In this document: positions 24,204-33,331 of the stretch, piece after piece
Position numbering within the stretch: the first letter of the stretch is position 1
How the letters are laid out: every line of letters starts with the position of its first letter
Program-made: the position numbers and the translations under genes
NCBI RefSeq assembly: GCF_006088715.1
Contig: NZ_CP030771.1
Coordinates: forward strand, 1,612,001 to 1,676,000
Direction of reading: 5' to 3'
DNA from: Streptomyces sp. YIM 121038
GTDB lineage: Bacteria > Actinomycetota > Actinomycetes > Streptomycetales > Streptomycetaceae
Length of the DNA: 64,000 bases
Notes under the pieces: generated by a model
Told to the model about the DNA's origin: nothing
Databases searched by the model: none
What the model saw: only the letters and a program-made list of their open reading frames with translations

Positions 24204-25925
24204 TCAGAAGAGGAAGTAGCGCTGGGCCATGGGGAGTTCGGCCGCCGGTGCGGGCTCCACCAGCTCGCCGTCGATCGTGACCGCGAAGCTGTCGGGCGCC
24301 ACCTCCACCCGGGGCAGGGCGTCGTTCTCCCGCATGTCCGCCTTCGTGCGCCCCCGGGTCGAGCGGATGGCCACGAAGCGCCGGTCGAGGCCGAGGCGCT
24401 CGGGCAGGTCGTCGTCGAGGGCCGACTGGGTGACGAAGTTGACGGAGTTGAGCGCGGGCGCCCGGCCGCGGGCGCCGAACATCGGGCGCGGAAGGACCGG
24501 CTGCGGCGTGGGGATCGAGGCGTTGGCGTCGCCCATCTGCGCGTACGCGATCTGCCCGCCCTTGAGGACGACCTGCGGTTTGACGCCGAAGAACGCGGGT
24601 TCCCACAGGACCAGATCGGCCAGCTTGCCGCTCTCCACCGAGCCGACCTCGTGCTCGATGCCCTGGGCGATGGCCGCGTTGATCGTGTACTTCGCGACGT
24701 AGCGGCGGGCCCGGTGGTTGTCGGCGCGGGTGTCGCCGGGCAGGGCGCCCCGGCGGCGCTTCATCACGTGCGCCGTCTGCCAGGTGCGCAGGACGACCTC
24801 GCCGATCCGGCCCATCGCCTGGGAGTCCGAGGACATGATCGAGATCGCGCCCAGGTCGTGGAGGACGTCCTCGGCGGCGATGGTGGTGGGGCGGATGCGG
24901 GACTCGGCGAAGGCCAGGTCCTCCGGGACCGCCGGGTTGAGGTGGTGACAGACCATCAGCATGTCGAGGTGCTCCTCGACGGTGTTGACGGTGTGCGGAC
25001 GCGTCGGATTGGTCGAGCTGGGCAGCATGTTCGGCAGCGAGACCGCCGTGATCATGTCGGGGGCGTGGCCGCCGCCCGCGCCCTCGACGTGGAAGGCGTG
25101 CATCGTACGGCCGCCGACCGCGGCGAAGGTGGCGTCGACGAAGCCCGCCTCGTTCAGGGTGTCGGTGTGGACGGCGAGCTGGGCGCCCGTGTCCTCGCAG
25201 ACGTTCAGACAGGCGTCGATGACGGCGGGGGTGGCACCCCAGTCCTCGTGGATCTTGAAGCTGACGGCGCCCGCGCGCAGCTGCGCGTGCATCGAGGCGG
25301 CGTTGGTCGTGTTGCCCTTGCCCAGGAAGCCGATGTTGACGGGGCTGTTCTCCATCGCGGCGAACATCCGCGCCAGATGCCAGGCGCCGGGTGTGATCGT
25401 CGTGGCCTTGCTGCCCTCGGCGGGGCCCGTGCCGCCGCCGATGAGCGTGGTGACGCCGGAGGCCAGGGCCTCGTCGACGATGGTCGGCGAGATGAAGTGG
25501 ATGTGCGTGTCGATGCCGCCCGCGGTGAGGATCTTGCCGTTGCCCGCGAGGATCTCGGTCTCGGGGCCGATGACGAGCTCGGGGTGCACCCCGTCCATGG
25601 TGTCCGGGTTGCCCGCCTTGCCGATGCCCGTGATGCGGCCGTCGCGGATGCCGACGTCGGCCTTGACGACGCCCCAGTGGTCGATGATGAGCGCGCCGGT
25701 GACGACGGTGTCGGGCGCGCCCTCGGCCCGGGTCGTGCGGGCCTGGCCCATCGACTCGCGGATGACCTTGCCGCCGCCGAACACGGCCTCGTCGCCGGAG
25801 CGTCCGGGGCCGCCCGAGCGGTCCTCCTCGATCTCCACGAGCAGGTCGGTGTCGGCGAGCCGGACGCGGTCGCCGGTGGTGGGGCCGAACAGGTCCGCGT
25901 ACGCGGCTCGGGACAGCTCAGGCAC
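24204..25925 (-). CDS. ureC: Urease alpha subunit UreC
   Basis: A 573-residue protein from GTG 25925, overlapping ureB by 8 bp. The nickel ligands are present: HIHFISP (H-x-H), the carbamylated lysine in [12 protein letters not shown], histidines in [22 protein letters not shown], catalytic His in [13 protein letters not shown] and Asp in [10 protein letters not shown]. It hydrolyses urea to ammonia and carbamate in the cytoplasm, giving nitrogen supply and acid resistance. Length matches the family. All active-site residues appear intact. Confidence 0.98.
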   Translation of the reverse strand: MPELSRAAYADLFGPTTGDRVRLADTDLLVEIEEDRSGGPGRSGDEAVFGGGKVIRESMGQARTTRAEGAPDTVVTGALIIDHWGVVKADVGIRDGRITGIGKAGNPDTMDGVHPELVIGPETEILAGNGKILTAGGIDTHIHFISPTIVDEALASGVTTLIGGGTGPAEGSKATTITPGAWHLARMFAAMENSPVNIGFLGKGNTTNAASMHAQLRAGAVSFKIHEDWGATPAVIDACLNVCEDTGAQLAVHTDTLNEAGFVDATFAAVGGRTMHAFHVEGAGGGHAPDMITAVSLPNMLPSSTNPTRPHTVNTVEEHLDMLMVCHHLNPAVPEDLAFAESRIRPTTIAAEDVLHDLGAISIMSSDSQAMGRIGEVVLRTWQTAHVMKRRRGALPGDTRADNHRARRYVAKYTINAAIAQGIEHEVGSVESGKLADLVLWEPAFFGVKPQVVLKGGQIAYAQMGDANASIPTPQPVLPRPMFGARGRAPALNSVNFVTQSALDDDLPERLGLDRRFVAIRSTRGRTKADMRENDALPRVEVAPDSFAVTIDGELVEPAPAAELPMAQRYFLF

Positions 25926-26298
25926 GGGTCGCTCCGTTCGGTTCGCCGCCCGGGCCGGGGGCGTCGAGGGCGCCCCCGGTCTCCCCGCGCAGTCCGGGGA
26001 CGACGCGGGCGCCGGCCAGGGGGACGAGCTCCACGTCCACCGGGATGCCGGGCTCGAAGCGCACGGCGGTGCCCGCGGCGATGTTGAGCCGCTTGCCGCG
26101 CGCGGCGGCTCGGTCGAAGTCCAGGCCGGGGTTGGCCTCGGCGAAGTGGTAGTGGGAGCCGACCTGGACGGGCCGGTCGGCGGCGTTCAGGACGGTCAGC
26201 CGGGTCGTCTCGCGGCCCTCGTTGAAGGGGACGGGTTCCTCGGCGAAGAGGATCTCTCCGGGGATCGGGCCACGGCCCGATCCGGTCACGGTGTGCAT
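25918..26298 (-). CDS. ureB: Urease beta subunit UreB
   Basis: A 126-residue protein from ATG 26298 ([20 protein letters not shown]). Conserved [18 protein letters not shown] and [15 protein letters not shown] define UreB. The C-terminal 20 residues are Gly/Pro-rich and variable. It forms the (abc)3 urease with UreA and UreC. A start 11 codons upstream is possible but lacks conserved sequence. Confidence 0.95.
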   Translation of the reverse strand: MHTVTGSGRGPIPGEILFAEEPVPFNEGRETTRLTVLNAADRPVQVGSHYHFAEANPGLDFDRAAARGKRLNIAAGTAVRFEPGIPVDVELVPLAGARVVPGLRGETGGALDAPGPGGEPNGATRA

Positions 26299-26314
26299 GC
26301 TGCGCGAACTCCCG

Positions 26315-26617
26315 TCACACGATCGGGTCATGGACGGTGACGAGCTTGGTGCCGTCCGGGAAGGTCGCCTCGACCTGGACGTCGTGGATCATCTCGGGGA
26401 TGCCCTCCATGACGTCGTCCCGCGTGAGCACCCTGCGGCCCGACGCCATCAGATCGGCGACGCTGCGGCCGTCCCTCGCGCCCTCCAGGACGTGCGACGT
26501 GATGAGGGCGATCGCCTCGGGGTGGTTGAGCCTGAGGCCGCGCGCCCTGCGCTTCTCGGCCACGTCGGCGGCCACATGGATGAGCAGTCTCTCCTGCTCG
26601 TGCGGGGTCAGTTGCAC
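26315..26617 (-). CDS. ureA: Urease gamma subunit UreA
   Basis: A 100-residue protein, the exact family length, from GTG 26617 behind GAGGTG. Begins [20 protein letters not shown] and contains [19 protein letters not shown] and [19 protein letters not shown]. It is the first gene of the operon; the promoter should be in the 300 bp between it and the Phd gene. ureE is absent from the cluster. Confidence 0.96.
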   Translation of the reverse strand: MQLTPHEQERLLIHVAADVAEKRRARGLRLNHPEAIALITSHVLEGARDGRSVADLMASGRRVLTRDDVMEGIPEMIHDVQVEATFPDGTKLVTVHDPIV

Positions 26618-26913
26618 GTCCCACCTCACAGTCCTCGCCCCGGACCGTGCGGGGTCCGGCTGCCGCGGCCACCGCGACGGGCATAGATGTAACACGCAGC
26701 GACTCACGTGCCGGTGTCCACTTTCGCTTACGGAATCCCCAGGTGGCGTGGCAGGGCAGGCTAGTTGGGCGGAGTTTCAGCGAGGTTAACCAGCCCTTGA
26801 CCGAGCCATGACCATCAGCGGGGCTCCGCCATACCGATCAGGCCACGCGGGCCGTCCGCGAGGACGGGCACGGCCCGGCGCGCGGCGGCGGTGCCGGGCG
26901 ACCGGGCGGGCCG

Positions 26914-27192
26914 CTAGGTCATCCGGGGCCCGTGGTGCTCGGCGGCGATGCCGAAGCGCTGTCGCTCCCCGGGGGCGGATGCCGTGCCGCCGATCGACGA
27001 CACCGAGGTGATCACCGGCTCCTGCGCGGGCTCTTCCGCCTCTTCCAGGCGCCGCAGGTCGTCCGCGGACACCAGGGCCACGAGCGGCTTGCCGTGCCGT
27101 GTGACGACGACGCGCTCACCGCCGTACACGACGCGGTTGATCAGGTCGGCGAGCTCCGCCCGGGCTTGCGTCACCGGAATCTCGTAGGCCAT
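26914..27192 (-). CDS. Phd/YefM-family antitoxin, orphan
   Basis: A 92-residue protein. Residues 1-55 match the Phd/YefM fold: [20 protein letters not shown] and [20 protein letters not shown]. The C-terminal tail is disordered and Pro/Glu-rich ([10 protein letters not shown]), where antitoxins bind their toxin. No toxin gene is adjacent on either side. An operon-less antitoxin may act as a transcription factor or neutralise a toxin elsewhere. Upstream lies an inverted repeat (TGTA...TACA, 27219-27234) that may be its operator. Confidence 0.85.
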   Translation of the reverse strand: MAYEIPVTQARAELADLINRVVYGGERVVVTRHGKPLVALVSADDLRRLEEAEEPAQEPVITSVSSIGGTASAPGERQRFGIAAEHHGPRMT

Positions 27193-27237
27193 GTCCCCAT
27201 CATAACGTCACGTACGTCCTGTACATTTTTTACAGAA

Positions 27238-27260
27238 GGCCGCCGCGCCGGGCGGCGGCC
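27238..27260. promoter_or_regulatory. GC-rich hairpin between phd and clpP
   Basis: GGCCGCCG and CGGCGGCC form an eight-base perfect stem with a seven-base loop, 22 bp before the ClpP start. It may lie in the clpP leader or serve as a bidirectional terminator; sequence alone does not decide. Confidence 0.35.
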
Positions 27261-27282
27261 CCGTGCTGCCAGGAGGCGTGCC

Positions 27283-27912
27283 ATGCGCGGACCGTCCGCC
27301 CGTTCCGTCCTGCCGGAGTTCACCGAGCGCACCAGTTCGGGCACGCGCACCTGGGATCCGTACTCCAAGCTCCTGGACGAGCGGATCGTCTTCCTCGGCA
27401 CGCCGGTCGACGACGTCTCGGCGAACGACGTGATGGCACAGGTCCTCTATCTGGAGCACGCGGCACCGGACCGGGACATCTCGCTGTACATCAACTCCCC
27501 CGGCGGCGACTTCAGCGCGACGACCGCGATCTACGACACGCTGCTGTACGCCTCCTGCGAGGTGGAGACGGTCTGCCTCGGACAGGTCGCGTCCGCCGCC
27601 GCGGTGCTGCTCGCGGCGGGCACGCCCGGCAAGCGGGCGATCCTGCCCGGCGCCCGGGTGCTGCTCCAGCAGCCCGCTCTTCCCGAGCCGGTGCGCGGCC
27701 AGCCGACCGACCTGCGGATCCGCGCGGAGGAGCTGCGGCGCACCCGCGCGCTCCTGGAGGAGATGCTCGCCCGTCACACCGGGCGCACGCCCGAGCAGAT
27801 CTCGGCCGACATCGAGCGGGACACGGTGCTCGACGCCGAAGCCGCCGTCGCCTACGGTCTGGTGGACCGGGTCGTCCCGAGCCGCAAGGCCGTGCGCCCG
27901 GACGCGGGATGA
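27283..27912 (+). CDS. ClpP-family protease subunit lacking the catalytic histidine
   Basis: A 209-residue protein from ATG 27283 with AGGAGG upstream. The ClpP fold is clear: [34 protein letters not shown] (Ser104) and [20 protein letters not shown] (Asp180). In place of the usual M-I-H-Q-P, the sequence is [11 protein letters not shown], so His is replaced by Gln129. With Ser and Asp kept but His lost, proteolysis is doubtful. It may form mixed rings with another ClpP as a structural partner. It is not part of a clpP1P2 pair; the gene stands alone with a small downstream partner. Confidence 0.9.
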   Translation: MRGPSARSVLPEFTERTSSGTRTWDPYSKLLDERIVFLGTPVDDVSANDVMAQVLYLEHAAPDRDISLYINSPGGDFSATTAIYDTLLYASCEVETVCLGQVASAAAVLLAAGTPGKRAILPGARVLLQQPALPEPVRGQPTDLRIRAEELRRTRALLEEMLARHTGRTPEQISADIERDTVLDAEAAVAYGLVDRVVPSRKAVRPDAG

Positions 27913-27919
27913 GGCGCGG

Positions 27920-28225
27920 GTGCTTCCGGAACCGCCGCCGCTGCCCGCGCTGACCCGCGCCGAGGGCGAGCTGGTGGACGCCTATCTGGCGGTCCTCGAC
28001 CTCCTCGGCCGGATCAACCCGGCCCGTGCCGAACACACGTACGGCGGGCTCCGTGCCGCGCAGGCGCTGGTCGCCCGGGCGACCGACCTGCGGGACGCGC
28101 TGGCGCTCATGCATCAGCGCGGGGAGAGCGAGGTGCACGCGCCGACGCTCGCGCGGGCGCTGCGCGTCCTGGACGGCGAACGGCGCGCCGCGCGCGTGAC
28201 GGTGCCGCCGCCGACGGGGCCGTGA
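27920..28225 (+). CDS. Small helical protein downstream of clpP
   Basis: A 101-residue protein from GTG 27920, seven bases after the clpP stop, so co-transcribed. Helical and rich in Ala/Leu (AYLAVLDLLGRINPARAEH, LVARATDLRDALALMHQ). No known domain. It may be an adaptor or stabiliser of the atypical ClpP; this is inferred only from the operon. Confidence 0.65.
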   Translation: MLPEPPPLPALTRAEGELVDAYLAVLDLLGRINPARAEHTYGGLRAAQALVARATDLRDALALMHQRGESEVHAPTLARALRVLDGERRAARVTVPPPTGP

Positions 28226-28744
28226 CGGAGGTCAAGGCGACGCCGGCGGTACGAGGGTCCGTCATGATTCAGTCCGATTCACCCCCCACGACCGGCCGTC
28301 TCGTGCCACACTTCCAGCCAGCCCTCATTCCGTTTTCGGCCTGGCCGCTCCGTGCGCCGGTGACATCTGACACCGTGGAACGCGCCCCGGACCCAGCGCG
28401 CCCGCGCCATCCGCCCGTTGCCGGTGTGCGCCGATGTCGGGCCGAGTCCGAGGCTGCCCCGGAGATGACCAGAGATGATCGCCCCTTCTGCGTAATCGGC
28501 GCTCGTCCCGGCGGCCCCCCGAAGATGCGCAACTCCCTTACGCCGCAGCCGGATTCGGGCGTTCCGGCGCTGATGGGGCAATCATCTCCGAGTGTGACCT
28601 AGACCCCATTCGGGCCCTGTCCACCGGAACGGGTCAGGCGTGAGGAGCCTCACATACCGCCGATCCGGCTCGGTTTTTTCGCCCCTCTCGGGTGAAGATC
28701 CCTTCCGACGACAAGCCCCCGCCACAGGCGGCGGGGCGATCCGG
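28226..28744. other. Intergenic region upstream of the riboswitch, no reliable gene
   Basis: About 520 bp. A plus-strand frame from 28222 to 28602 overlaps the previous stop and is Pro/Arg/Ser-rich without homologous pattern, so it was not called. The promoter of the NlpC/P60 gene and its riboswitch should lie at the right end, near the T-run at 28674-28680. Confidence 0.45.
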
Positions 28745-28922
28745 GCGGACGCCGAGTCCTGCCGCCGCCCGGATGCCCGGTCGACATCTGTGCACCGGCA
28801 GGAGTGGAGGACCCAGCAAGGCGGGCCGTCCGGCTAGTCCGGAAGGCCCTTGGGGTGAAGTCGCATCGCGCGGCCGGGCATCTTCGCCTGCCCGAACCCG
28901 ACAGGTCATCCTTCACAGGCGG
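28745..28922 (+). ncRNA. ydaO-type c-di-AMP riboswitch
   Basis: Conserved blocks of the ydaO leader occur in order: GACGCCGAGTCCTGCCGCCG at the 5' side, CCCGGTCGAC, GCAGGAGTGGAGGACCCA, CCCTTGGGGTGAAGTCGC, GGCCGGGCATC and CCGAACCCGACAG. In actinobacteria this riboswitch precedes wall-hydrolase genes and turns them off when c-di-AMP is high. The NlpC/P60 start codon lies 18 bp after the last block. Boundaries are approximate. Confidence 0.9.
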
Positions 28923-28939
28923 CTGACGAAGGGTTGCGC

Positions 28940-29416
28940 ATGACTGCGCTGCATCGTGTTCCGTCGCTGCTGACGAGGGCCAGTACGGCCTCGGCACTCA
29001 CACTCGCCGCCGTGGGCGGCACCGTCGTGGCCCCCGGGCTCACCGGAGACGCACAAGCGGCCACCTCGCACGGGACGAAGGCGCTCAAGGTCGCGGCGTC
29101 CAAGAAGGGCTCCCCGTACAGCTACGGCGCGATCGGGCCGAACCGTTTCGACTGCTCGGGCCTGACGCTCTACTCGTACAAGCGCGTCGGCAAGAAGCTG
29201 CCGCGCACCGCACAGCAGCAGTACAACAAGACCCGCAAGGTGTCCTCCGCCAACCGCACCCGGGGGGACCTGGTCTTCTTCCACTCCGGCCGGAGTGTCT
29301 ACCACGTCGGCATATACGCCGGTAAGGGCAAGATCTGGCACGCCCCGAAGCGGGGCACCGTGGTGCGGCTCGAGAAGATCTGGACCAACCAGGTCTGGTA
29401 CGGCCGGGTCCGCTGA
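28940..29416 (+). CDS. Secreted NlpC/P60 peptidoglycan hydrolase
   Basis: A 158-residue protein from ATG 28940. Signal peptide: basic start, hydrophobic core (ASALTLAAVGGTVVAPGL) and likely cleavage after DAQA. The mature part is a single NlpC/P60 domain: catalytic Cys in NRFDCSGLTLYS, first His in VYHVGIYAGKG and a third polar residue in KIWHAPKRG. It cleaves peptide stems of peptidoglycan outside the cell. It is controlled by the c-di-AMP riboswitch just upstream, consistent with roles in growth, germination or osmotic response. Short for the family (no SH3 or LysM part). Confidence 0.93.
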   Translation: MTALHRVPSLLTRASTASALTLAAVGGTVVAPGLTGDAQAATSHGTKALKVAASKKGSPYSYGAIGPNRFDCSGLTLYSYKRVGKKLPRTAQQQYNKTRKVSSANRTRGDLVFFHSGRSVYHVGIYAGKGKIWHAPKRGTVVRLEKIWTNQVWYGRVR

Positions 29417-29618
29417 CCCGCCGGCGGGCGGCGGCCCACCAGGGCCCGCGCCGCCGCCCGCTCCGGGCGCCACCAGCGCCTTTCGCCGCCGTCCGGTCAG
29501 GGCCCGGACGGCGGCACCACCCCGAGGACGCGGCGGACCACCCCTCGCGCCGACGTCACCCGCCCGGCCCCGCCGTCAGGGCGGGAGTGGAGCGGCTCCG
29601 CGCGGATACTCGTGGACC

Positions 29619-30137
29619 ATGGCCGACCATCACCCCCGTGCCGCGGGCGTCTCCAGACCGGACGCCGCCCGGCACACGCGCAACGAGACGCCGCTGGAGC
29701 GGGCCGACCGCAACTTCTCCGAGCTCCTCCAGGAGCTGCGGGTCACCCAGACCGGTGTGCAGATCCTCTTCGCGTTCCTGCTCACCCTCGCCTTCACCCC
29801 GCGCTTCCCCTCGCTCGACTCCGTGCAGCGCGCCACGTACGTCGTCACGCTGCTCCTGGCGGTGCTCGCCGCCGCGCTGTTCACGGCGCCCGCCGCGGTG
29901 CACCGGACCCTGTTCGCGCGGGGCGCCAAGCCGCTGATCGTACGGGTGTCCTCGCGGCTCGCGGCCGTCGGCCTCGCGGTGCTCGTGCTCGCCCTCACCG
30001 GATCCGTCCTGCTCGTCGTCGACGTGGCCGTGGGCCGCACGGACGGGGTGCTCGCGGCCGCGGGCACGTTCCTGGTGTGCGCCGGGCTGTGGGGCGTGCT
30101 GCCGCGCCTGGTCGGCCGCGCGGGCGGGAGGCGCTGA
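29619..30137 (+). CDS. DUF6328-like four-segment membrane protein
   Basis: A 172-residue protein from ATG 29619. After a polar N-terminus (NETPLERADRNFSELLQELR, VTQTGVQ) come four hydrophobic segments: ILFAFLLTLAFTP, YVVTLLLAVLAAALFTAPAA, LAAVGLAVLVLALTGSVLLV and LAAAGTFLVCAGLWGVLP. The R-V-T-Q-T-G-V-Q motif ahead of the first segment is typical of this actinobacterial family of unknown function. It is followed by the convergent ATP-binding protein gene. Confidence 0.82.
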   Translation: MADHHPRAAGVSRPDAARHTRNETPLERADRNFSELLQELRVTQTGVQILFAFLLTLAFTPRFPSLDSVQRATYVVTLLLAVLAAALFTAPAAVHRTLFARGAKPLIVRVSSRLAAVGLAVLVLALTGSVLLVVDVAVGRTDGVLAAAGTFLVCAGLWGVLPRLVGRAGGRR

Positions 30138-30150
30138 CCCCGCGCCCGAT

Positions 30151-30582
30151 TCAGCTCTGCACCGGCACCGACCACGGCAGGGTGATCCACACCGTCTTGC
30201 CGCCCGCCGCCGTGGGGCGGACCGTGAGTCTGCCGCCGCACTCGGCGGTGAGCCAGCGGACGATGACCATGCCTCTGCCGTTGTCCTGCTGGACGGCCGC
30301 GGGCAGCCGCTTGGGGAAGCGGGGGTGACTGTCCGTGACCCCGATGCGCAGCCGCTCGTCGCGGTCGAGCCGGACGTCCACGGTGAAGGTGGGCGAGAGG
30401 CCGAGGGTGTGCTGCACCGCGTTCGTGGCGAGCTCGGAGACGATGAGCCGCACCGTGTCGGCCACGTCGGCATCGGCCGGGAGGCCCCACTCGGTGAGGA
30501 CGTCCGCCACGTACGTGCGGGCGGTGGAGACCGAGACAGGGTCGCTCGGCAGGGTGACTGATGCTTCCTGGTGGTCTGCCAT
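30151..30582 (-). CDS. ATP-binding anti-sigma-factor-like protein (HATPase_c)
   Basis: A 143-residue protein from ATG 30582. GHKL ATPase motifs: N box ELATNAVQHT, and G1-type DNGRGMVIVRWL, in the order of SpoIIAB/RsbW-like proteins. Streptomyces has dozens, used as anti-sigma factors or orphan kinases. It is divergent from the XRE/DUF397 pair, a common arrangement in Streptomyces: ATP-binding protein, XRE, DUF397. Confidence 0.88.
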   Translation of the reverse strand: MADHQEASVTLPSDPVSVSTARTYVADVLTEWGLPADADVADTVRLIVSELATNAVQHTLGLSPTFTVDVRLDRDERLRIGVTDSHPRFPKRLPAAVQQDNGRGMVIVRWLTAECGGRLTVRPTAAGGKTVWITLPWSVPVQS

Positions 30583-30845
30583 GACGGCGCCGTCCCTTTC
30601 CCACCGGGACCGCACTTCCGACGCGTGGCGGAAGTACTCGAGGATCGTCCCGGAGCTGGTGCTTCGCGCCAGATTGCCACTCTCTCGCGGGCCGCGCCCG
30701 CCGATCCACCGAGATGTGCATATATCTGTCGCTCGAAGCGGTGAACTCTGCGACGGCAGACCGTATTTGGGCGCAACACTGGCAGTTCCCCTACTGTCCC
30801 CTACCGTTGGCGCGGTCCTCCGGAAGGACCCAGAAGGAGACAGCC

Positions 30846-31706
30846 ATGCAGTACGGTCCCGCGGTGCGCCGTCGCAAGCTCGGCGCGGAATTGCGGGCGT
30901 TGCGCGCCGAGGCCGGGCTCACCAGTGGCGAGGCCGCCTCCCTCGTCGGCTGGCACCAGTCGAAGGTGAGCCGGATCGAGACGGGCCGCAGCGGCGTGAA
31001 GGCCACCGACGTACGACTCCTCCTTGAAGCGTACGGCGTTCAGGACCCGCATCTGCGGGAGCTCCTGGTCGCCCTCGCGGGCGGGGGCGACGAGCACGGG
31101 CGCCACCACTGGTGGCACGCCTACCGAGGGCTCCTGCCGCCCGCGTACCGGGACTTCATCAGCCTGGAGTCGCAGGCCTGCCGGGTGCGCACGCTGGAGA
31201 CGACGGTGGTTCCCGGCCTGCTCCAGACGCCCGAGTACGCCCGTGCGGTGACACGTGCCGCGCTCGGCGGGCGGCCCGAGGAACAGGTCGAGGCCCTCGT
31301 GCAGGTGCGCCTCGCCCGCCAGGACGTGCTGCGCAGCGAGCCGCCGCTCAGGCTGAGCGTGGTCCTGGACGAGGCGGTGCTGCGGCGGCAGGTGGGCGGC
31401 CCCGAGGTGCTTTCCGGACAACTGCGTCGGTTACTGGACGCGGCTCGGCTGCCTCAAGTGCGGCTCCAAGTACTCCCGTTCGCCTCCGGCGAGCACATCG
31501 GGCTGATCGGCCCTTTCGTTATTCTCTCCTTTCCGAACATTTCCGATCTGGATGTGGTTGTTCTCGACCACTTGACGAGTAGCCTCTACCTCGAACGGAA
31601 AGAAGACCTTCAGGCGTACACCGACGCCTTCAACTCGCTTCGCGGACAGGCGCTTTCCGTTCAGGATTCAATGGATTTCATCGCCGAGTTAGGTGACGGC
31701 GCGTAA
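30846..31706 (+). CDS. XRE regulator with DUF5753 domain
   Basis: A 286-residue protein from ATG 30846 behind AGAAGGAGA. Residues 8-65 form a helix-turn-helix (RKLGAELRALRAEAGLTSGE, WHQSKVSRIETG). Residues 90-270 are DUF5753 (YRDFISLESQACRVRTLETT, VVPGLLQTPEYARAV, and RLRQ-type segments). The DUF397 gene follows after 9 bp. Such pairs (BldB/AbaA-like, Scr1/Scr2 type) affect development and antibiotic production in Streptomyces. Targets unknown. Confidence 0.92.
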   Translation: MQYGPAVRRRKLGAELRALRAEAGLTSGEAASLVGWHQSKVSRIETGRSGVKATDVRLLLEAYGVQDPHLRELLVALAGGGDEHGRHHWWHAYRGLLPPAYRDFISLESQACRVRTLETTVVPGLLQTPEYARAVTRAALGGRPEEQVEALVQVRLARQDVLRSEPPLRLSVVLDEAVLRRQVGGPEVLSGQLRRLLDAARLPQVRLQVLPFASGEHIGLIGPFVILSFPNISDLDVVVLDHLTSSLYLERKEDLQAYTDAFNSLRGQALSVQDSMDFIAELGDGA

Positions 31707-31715
31707 GGAGGCACC

Positions 31716-31940
31716 ATGACTGCACTGCCTCGGTACGTTCCCTCCAGCACGTCTCTCAGGGGCGCGCGGTGGCGGCGCAGCAGCCGCAGCAACGGAATGA
31801 ACAACTGTGTGGAGACGGCCCCGCTCGGCGCAGGCCCCCTGACGGGCCTGCTCGCCGTGCGCGACTCGAAGGACACGGCCGGCCCGGCCGTGCTCTTCTC
31901 CCCCACGGCCTGGGAAGTCTTCGTCGACGCCCTTCGATGA
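31716..31940 (+). CDS. DUF397 protein
   Basis: A 74-residue protein with the family pattern: WRRSSRSNGMNNCVETAP, then LLAVRDSKDTAGPAVLFSP and WEVFVDALR. The start ATG overlaps a good AAGGAGG site nine bases upstream. Partner of the preceding XRE regulator; some DUF397 proteins inhibit or modulate the regulator. Confidence 0.94.
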   Translation: MTALPRYVPSSTSLRGARWRRSSRSNGMNNCVETAPLGAGPLTGLLAVRDSKDTAGPAVLFSPTAWEVFVDALR

Positions 31941-32018
31941 AGGCTCACGGCCCTTAGGTGAGGCCCGAGTGAGTGCGCCGGACCCTGGACCCAGGTCGTA
32001 GGTGCCAGATCTCAGGTG

Positions 32019-33155
32019 TCAGGGTGCGGTGCGGCTGATCACCCCGACGACCTCGGCGACCTGTGTGTCGCTCAGGTCCGCACGGGCGGTCAGCCGCAAC
32101 CGCGAGACGCCGTCGGGGACCGACGGCGGGCGGAAGCACCCCACGGCGAGACCGGCGGCACGGCAGTCGGCCGCCCAGCGCACCGCCGCCCCGGGTGACG
32201 GGGCGCGCACGGAGACGACGGCGGCGTCCGGGCGGACCGCCGAGAACCCCTCCCCCACAAGGAGTTCGTGGAGCCGACTCGCCACCGCACGCGCGCGTGC
32301 GGCGCGCTCGGGCTCGCGGCGCAGCAGCCGCAGCGCGGCGAGCGCCGCCCCCGCGGCGGCGGGCGCGAGACCCGTGTCGAAGATGAACGTGCGGGCGGTG
32401 TTGACCAGGTGGTCGATGACCCGCGCCGGGCCGAGCACGGCGCCGCCCTGACTGCCCAGGGACTTCGAGAGCGTGACGGTGACCACCGTGTCGGGCGCGC
32501 CCGCGAGCCCGGCGGCGTACGGGGCGCCCCGGCCGCCGTCGCCGAGGACGCCGAGGCCGTGGGCGTCGTCGACGACGAGCCCCGCGCCGGACGCGCGGCA
32601 GGCGGCGGCCAGTTCGGCAAGGGGCGCGGCGTCGCCGTCCACCGAGAACACCGAGTCCGTCACGGCGATCGCGGGGCCCTCGTGGGTGCCGAGCGCCTTG
32701 CGCGCCGCCTCGGGGTCCGCGTGCGGCACGACCTGGGTGGTGCCGCGGGCGAGGCGGCAGCCGTCGATCAGGGAGGCGTGGTTGCCCGCGTCCGAGACGA
32801 TCAGCGAGCCGTACGGGGCCAGGGCGGTGACGGCCGCGAGGTTCGCCGCGTAGCCGGAGGACAGGACGAGGGCGGACTCGAAGCCGCAGAACGCGGCGAG
32901 CTCCCGCTCCAGTTCCGCGTGCAGTTCGGTGGAGCCCGTGACCAGGCGCGAGCCGGTCGCGCCGCCGCCCCAGCGGTGGGCGGCCGCGGCCGCGCCCGCG
33001 GTGACCTCCGGGTGGCGGGTGAGGCCGAGGTAGTCGTTGCCCGCGAGGTCGACCAGGGTGGTTTCGGCCGGGCGCGGGCGCAGGCCGCGGACGAGCCCGG
33101 CGCGTTCGCGCGCCCGCGCCTGCTCGTCGATCCAGTCGAACGGCGCGCTCGTCAT
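32019..33155 (-). CDS. bioF: 8-amino-7-oxononanoate synthase
   Basis: A 378-residue PLP enzyme that joins pimeloyl thioester and alanine. Landmarks: DLAGNDYLGLTRHPEVT, SGYAANLAAVTALAP, DAGNHASLIDGCRLARG, VTDSVFSVDGDAAPLAEL and the PLP lysine in VTVTLSKSLGSQGG. It is transcribed away from bioB with a 176-bp spacer. bioF in Streptomyces is often divergent from bioBAD, so this is the first committed step of the same pathway. Confidence 0.92.
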   Translation of the reverse strand: MTSAPFDWIDEQARARERAGLVRGLRPRPAETTLVDLAGNDYLGLTRHPEVTAGAAAAAHRWGGGATGSRLVTGSTELHAELERELAAFCGFESALVLSSGYAANLAAVTALAPYGSLIVSDAGNHASLIDGCRLARGTTQVVPHADPEAARKALGTHEGPAIAVTDSVFSVDGDAAPLAELAAACRASGAGLVVDDAHGLGVLGDGGRGAPYAAGLAGAPDTVVTVTLSKSLGSQGGAVLGPARVIDHLVNTARTFIFDTGLAPAAAGAALAALRLLRREPERAARARAVASRLHELLVGEGFSAVRPDAAVVSVRAPSPGAAVRWAADCRAAGLAVGCFRPPSVPDGVSRLRLTARADLSDTQVAEVVGVISRTAP

Positions 33156-33331
33156 GAGGCCTCCAGGTCGTCGTCCGCCTGAGCGGTGCGAGGGGATGCG
33201 TTTGTAGACAGTGCACAGACCCTAGCTGTCGCGCCACCGGGCCATGGTGTGGCAATACCCACAGCTGTCAGAGGTTCTGTTGTGTGGTTTCTCCATGGTC
33301 AGACGGACCCGGGTACGCCAGGATCGGCGCC
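33156..33331. promoter_or_regulatory. Divergent bioF/bioB promoter region
   Basis: Contains interrupted inverted repeats: GACAG at 33207 and CTGTC at 33226, and a second ACAGCTGTC block near 33261. A shared repressor site (BioQ- or BirA-like) would explain the divergent layout, but the repeats do not match a consensus that I can state with certainty. Confidence 0.35.

Noticed and set aside
28222-28602. Plus-strand 126-codon frame upstream of the riboswitch
   Set aside because: Poor codon bias, Pro/Arg/Ser-rich, overlaps the previous stop and has no ribosome site.
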